From NCBI GenBank assembly GCA_001805005.1, contig MHDO01000019.1, positions 1 through 8,208 of the forward strand: 8,208 bases of DNA. Reading direction: 5' to 3'. Position numbers and translations under genes: made by a program. This stretch comes from Nitrospinae bacterium RIFCSPLOWO2_12_39_16 (GTDB lineage Bacteria; Nitrospinota; Nitrospinia; UBA9942). The notes under the pieces are model-generated. The model had not been told where the DNA came from, did no database searches, and was given only the letters and a program-made list of their open reading frames with translations. Below, one piece after another: positions 5,509 through 8,208 of the stretch (positions within the stretch are counted from its first letter, which is position 1; each line of letters starts with the position of its first letter).

Positions 5509-6417
5509 ATGATTTCTTATAATCTAACCCATTTAAAACAGCTTGAGGCGGAGTCAATACACATCATCCGTGAGGTGGCGGCCGAATTCAACAACCCTGT
5601 GATGCTATATTCTATAGGAAAGGACTCTTCGGTTCTTGTCCATTTATCCCGTAAGGCATTTTATCCCGCCCCGATTCCGTTTCCCCTCCTCCATGTGGAT
5701 ACTACATGGAAGTTTAAAGACATGATAACCTTCAGGGACAACTTCTGCAGGGAGTACAACCTTAAATTAATCGTGCATATAAACAAGGAGGGTCTGGAAA
5801 AGAACATCAACCCCTTTGAACATGGCTCCAATATCTACACCAACATTATGAAGACAGAATCCCTGCGTCAGGCTCTGGATGCCGGGGGATACGACGCCGC
5901 ATTCGGCGGGGCAAGGCGAGACGAGGAAAAATCAAGGGCAAAGGAGAGGATATATTCGTTCAGGGACGAAAGGCATCAGTGGGACCCAAAGAACCAGCGT
6001 CCTGAACTCTGGAACATATATAATGGGAAGGTAAAAAAGTGTGAATCTATCCGTGTATTTCCACTGTCAAACTGGACGGAACTTGATGTCTGGCAGTATA
6101 TTTATCATGAGAATATAAAAATCGTCCCCCTCTATTTTGCCAGAGAGAGGCCTGTAGTAAAAAGGGATGGAAATCTGATAATGGTGGATGATGAACGTTT
6201 TCGCTTTCTTCCCGAAGAAAAATCTGAGATGAAAATGGTTCGCTTCCGCACACTCGGCTGCTATCCGCTCTCAGGGGCAATAGAATCAACTGCAACGACC
6301 CTGCCCGAGATTATACAAGAGATGCTCCTTACGAGGCAATCCGAAAGACAGGGACGGGTCATAGACCATGACGAGGGGGCATCTATGGAGAAGAAGAAGA
6401 GGGAGGGTTATTTTTAA
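5509..6417 (+). CDS. cysD: Sulfate adenylyltransferase subunit 2 (CysD)
   Basis: CysD is the catalytic ATP sulfurylase subunit. With the GTPase CysN it converts ATP and sulfate to APS and pyrophosphate in the cytoplasm. The protein is 302 residues, the same length as the E. coli enzyme. The N-type ATP pyrophosphatase loop is at 34-41 (YSIGKDSS), followed by LLHVDTTWKFKDM (60-72), the FGGARRDEEKSRAKER signature (132-147), RVFPLSNWTELDVWQYI (182-198), and the conserved end with RTLGCYPLSGAIES and a basic tail KKKREGYF. All expected motifs are intact. The ribosome site is weak (GAG at 5501-5503, 5 nt before the ATG), but upstream sequence is A/T-rich and non-coding and the N-terminus aligns with the family. 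The stop codon TAA overlaps the start of a palindromic repeat. Some stretches are clearly G+C-richer than the left half of the window. Confidence 0.97.
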   Translation: MISYNLTHLKQLEAESIHIIREVAAEFNNPVMLYSIGKDSSVLVHLSRKAFYPAPIPFPLLHVDTTWKFKDMITFRDNFCREYNLKLIVHINKEGLEKNINPFEHGSNIYTNIMKTESLRQALDAGGYDAAFGGARRDEEKSRAKERIYSFRDERHQWDPKNQRPELWNIYNGKVKKCESIRVFPLSNWTELDVWQYIYHENIKIVPLYFARERPVVKRDGNLIMVDDERFRFLPEEKSEMKMVRFRTLGCYPLSGAIESTATTLPEIIQEMLLTRQSERQGRVIDHDEGASMEKKKREGYF

Positions 6418-6549
6418 CCACAGACTTTCACTGACTAAAAATAAGAACAAAAATTTGATTTAACCACGGAAAGACACGGATGAACACGTAAAAATGAAAC
6501 AATAAAAAGATTTGTTTTACCCGTGTTTATCCGTGATAAATCTGTGGTA
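6416..6549. repeat. 134-bp nested palindromic repeat between cysD and cysN (MITE- or REP-like)
   Basis: Outer arms ACCACAGA (6417-6424) and TCTGTGGT (6541-6548) are perfect inverted repeats. Inside, CACGGATGAACACG plus TAAAA (6475-6493) pairs with TTTTACCCGTGTTTATCCGTG (two segments, 6515-6520 and 6521-6535) with only a 2-nt gap and one change. The unit CCACGGA/CACGGAT recurs, as in widespread short intergenic repeats. No coding capacity was seen. The element starts on the cysD stop codon and ends 14 nt before the cysN start, so cysD and cysN are separated by 145 nt of foldable RNA rather than being tightly coupled. Confidence 0.72.
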
Positions 6550-6562
6550 GCTTTTATAATTT

Positions 6563-8208
6563 ATGAACGAACAAGAGCTTATAGAAAAAGATATACTGGC
6601 ATACTTGAAGCGGCAGGAGAACAAAGGGCTTCTACGCTTTCTTACCTGCGGCTCTGTGGATGACGGCAAAAGCACGCTCATCGGAAGGCTCTTACACGAC
6701 AGTATGCTCATTTACGAGGACCAGCTCGCTTCTATAAAGAAAGAAAGCGAGAAAAGCGGCTCGGCAGGCGAAGAGTTGGACCTCTCCCTCCTCGTTGACG
6801 GACTTGCCGCAGAGAGAGAACAGGGAATAACAATAGATGTGGCATATCGTTATTTCTCTACGGAGAGGCGCAAATTTATTATTGCAGATACACCGGGACA
6901 TGAGCAGTATACACGCAATATGGCTACTGGGGCTTCTAATAGCGATTTAGCCGTTATTCTGGTTGACGCCCGTTACGGCATCCTGCCGCAAACAAAGAGG
7001 CACAGCTTTATCTGCTCCCTCCTCGGCATAAAACATATAGTAGTAGCCGTAAATAAGATGGATCTGGTTGATTACAGGGAGGAGGCATTTGAAAAAATAT
7101 GCGATGACTATAGGTCGTTCTCCGTAAGGCTTGATATAGACGACATCCATTTCATCCCTATCTCTGCATTGAAGGGCGATAATGTAGTTGAGACAAGCAA
7201 TAAAATGACATGGTTTAAATCAGGCCCGCTTCTCAACTATCTTGAGACTGTCCATATTGCATCAGACCGCAATCTTATAGATTTACGGCTTCCGATACAG
7301 TATGTCGTCAGACCCGACTTAAACTTCAGGGGCTTTGCAGGGACGATGGCATCGGGCATACTCCATCGTGGAGATGAGGTGGTCGTTCTCCCCGGCGGAC
7401 AGAAGAGCCATGTAAAAAAAATAGTCACATTTGACGGCAATTTAGAGGAGGCATTCCCTCCGCTATCAGTAACCATAACCCTTGAAGATGAGATAGATGT
7501 AAGCCGCGGAGATATCATCGCCCGTCCGGACAACCAGCCAAGGGTTGGAAGAGAACTGGAAGCAATGATTGTCTGGATGGCGGAGCAGCCAATGACACCT
7601 ATGAACAGATACCTCTTTAAGCAGACTTCTAACATGATTAGCGGAACTGTATCTATGCTGCGATACCGTATTAATGTAGATACCATTGAAAGGGAAGACT
7701 CAAAGGAACTAAAAATGAACGAAGTGGGGCGGTGCAGGGTATCGCTGGAGAGGTCAATCCCTTTTGACTCTTATAAAAAAAACCGCACTACAGGTGCATT
7801 CATAATTATAGACAGACTCACCCTTAACACCGTTGGTGCAGGTATGATAATTGACCGCGAGGCAGAAGACGAGGAGGGAAAGGATTTCTGGGGTATAGAG
7901 GTAGCGGATGAATTTTTAAAACATCAGAGGAGTCGTGTATCTATCAAAGAAAGGGTAGAACTTTACAAACAAGAACCTTTGACTATACTTCTTACAGGTC
8001 TTCCATGCACTGGAAAGACAACTATAGCCTATGCCCTTGAAAGACGGCTCTTCGACAATAGACTAACAGTTACTGTGCTTGATGGGGCAGACATAAGAAG
8101 CGGCATCAGCAAGGATTTGGGGTTCACTGCAAAGGAAAGGTCGGAAAACATGCGTCGTGCAGCCGAAATTGCACTCCTGCTCAATAATTCAGGGTTAATC
8201 TGCATCTG
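6563..8208 (+). CDS. cysNC: Bifunctional sulfate adenylyltransferase subunit 1 / adenylylsulfate kinase (3' end outside window)
   Basis: The first 548 codons are visible and open to the window edge. An in-frame TAA at 6557 makes ATG 6563 the first possible start; no clear ribosome site precedes it. Residues 1 to about 455 are CysN, the GTPase that drives ATP sulfurylase: G1 GSVDDGKST (30-38), the switch region AEREQGITIDVAYRYF, G3 DTPGH (109-113) followed by EQYTRNMATGAS, G4 NKMD (164-167), then the EF-Tu-like beta-barrel domains. After a linker comes an APS kinase (CysC) domain: P-loop GLPCTGKTT (479-487), LDGADIRSGISKDLGF (from 506), and ERSENMRRAAEIA. The fusion converts sulfate to PAPS with CysD, as in NodQ/CysNC. 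In the kinase motif usually written DGDN, the second Asp is Ala (DGAD, 507-510). It probably serves sulfur assimilation or sulfation of envelope glycans; the window does not decide. Confidence 0.93.
   Translation, partial: MNEQELIEKDILAYLKRQENKGLLRFLTCGSVDDGKSTLIGRLLHDSMLIYEDQLASIKKESEKSGSAGEELDLSLLVDGLAAEREQGITIDVAYRYFSTERRKFIIADTPGHEQYTRNMATGASNSDLAVILVDARYGILPQTKRHSFICSLLGIKHIVVAVNKMDLVDYREEAFEKICDDYRSFSVRLDIDDIHFIPISALKGDNVVETSNKMTWFKSGPLLNYLETVHIASDRNLIDLRLPIQYVVRPDLNFRGFAGTMASGILHRGDEVVVLPGGQKSHVKKIVTFDGNLEEAFPPLSVTITLEDEIDVSRGDIIARPDNQPRVGRELEAMIVWMAEQPMTPMNRYLFKQTSNMISGTVSMLRYRINVDTIEREDSKELKMNEVGRCRVSLERSIPFDSYKKNRTTGAFIIIDRLTLNTVGAGMIIDREAEDEEGKDFWGIEVADEFLKHQRSRVSIKERVELYKQEPLTILLTGLPCTGKTTIAYALERRLFDNRLTVTVLDGADIRSGISKDLGFTAKERSENMRRAAEIALLLNNSGLICI

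Noticed and set aside
6047..7686. Several minus-strand open frames opposite cysD and cysNC
   Set aside because: They lie antisense to clearly conserved coding sequence and encode no recognisable motif.

Overview
The window looks like a chromosomal segment from a Gram-negative-type bacterium with moderately low G+C. The evidence is a FimV-type envelope protein with SPOR and peptidoglycan-binding modules, UDP-GlcNAc synthesis genes and bacterial CysD/CysNC. I recognise no plasmid, phage, IS transposase, CRISPR, tRNA or rRNA sequence. The lineage cannot be fixed from this sequence. An uncultivated Nitrospirota-like or deltaproteobacteria-like organism is a low-confidence guess, resting mainly on domain combinations and the abundance of short palindromic repeats between genes.

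Layout. (1) 1-2640, plus strand: the 3' part of a CvpA-family membrane protein gene, a stand-alone receiver-domain response regulator, and a 551-residue exported protein (FimV/HubP-like N-terminus, peptidoglycan-binding domain, NTF2-like domain, SPOR-type repeats). The receiver and the exported protein share a stop/start base, so they are probably translationally coupled. (2) 2654-2711: a long hairpin that probably terminates transcription from both sides, since the flanking genes converge. (3) 2714-5315, minus strand: a GlmU uridylyltransferase with no acetyltransferase domain, followed after 13-29 nt (depending on how the repeat is counted; 13 nt stop-to-start) by GlmS. GlmS keeps its domains, but the catalytic Cys after Met1 is replaced by Ser. 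(4) 5316-5508: an A/T-rich divergent intergenic region with a near-consensus promoter for cysD, overlapped by a 21-bp dyad, and a possible promoter for glmU. (5) 5509-8208, plus strand: cysD, a 134-bp nested palindromic repeat, and cysNC (CysN GTPase fused to an APS kinase domain, cut off by the window edge).

How the genes work together. GlmS and GlmU supply UDP-GlcNAc for peptidoglycan and LPS. Here both have altered or missing catalytic parts: the glutaminase nucleophile and the whole acetyltransferase domain. CysD and CysNC convert sulfate and ATP to APS and then PAPS, for sulfur assimilation or sulfation. The left-hand genes suggest envelope or polar organisation, possibly signal-controlled through the receiver.

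The most unusual points are the Cys-to-Ser change in GlmS, the one-domain GlmU whose C-terminal tail is encoded by repeat DNA, the coupled receiver/FimV-SPOR pair, and several unrelated palindromic repeat families placed exactly at gene ends, sometimes contributing codons.
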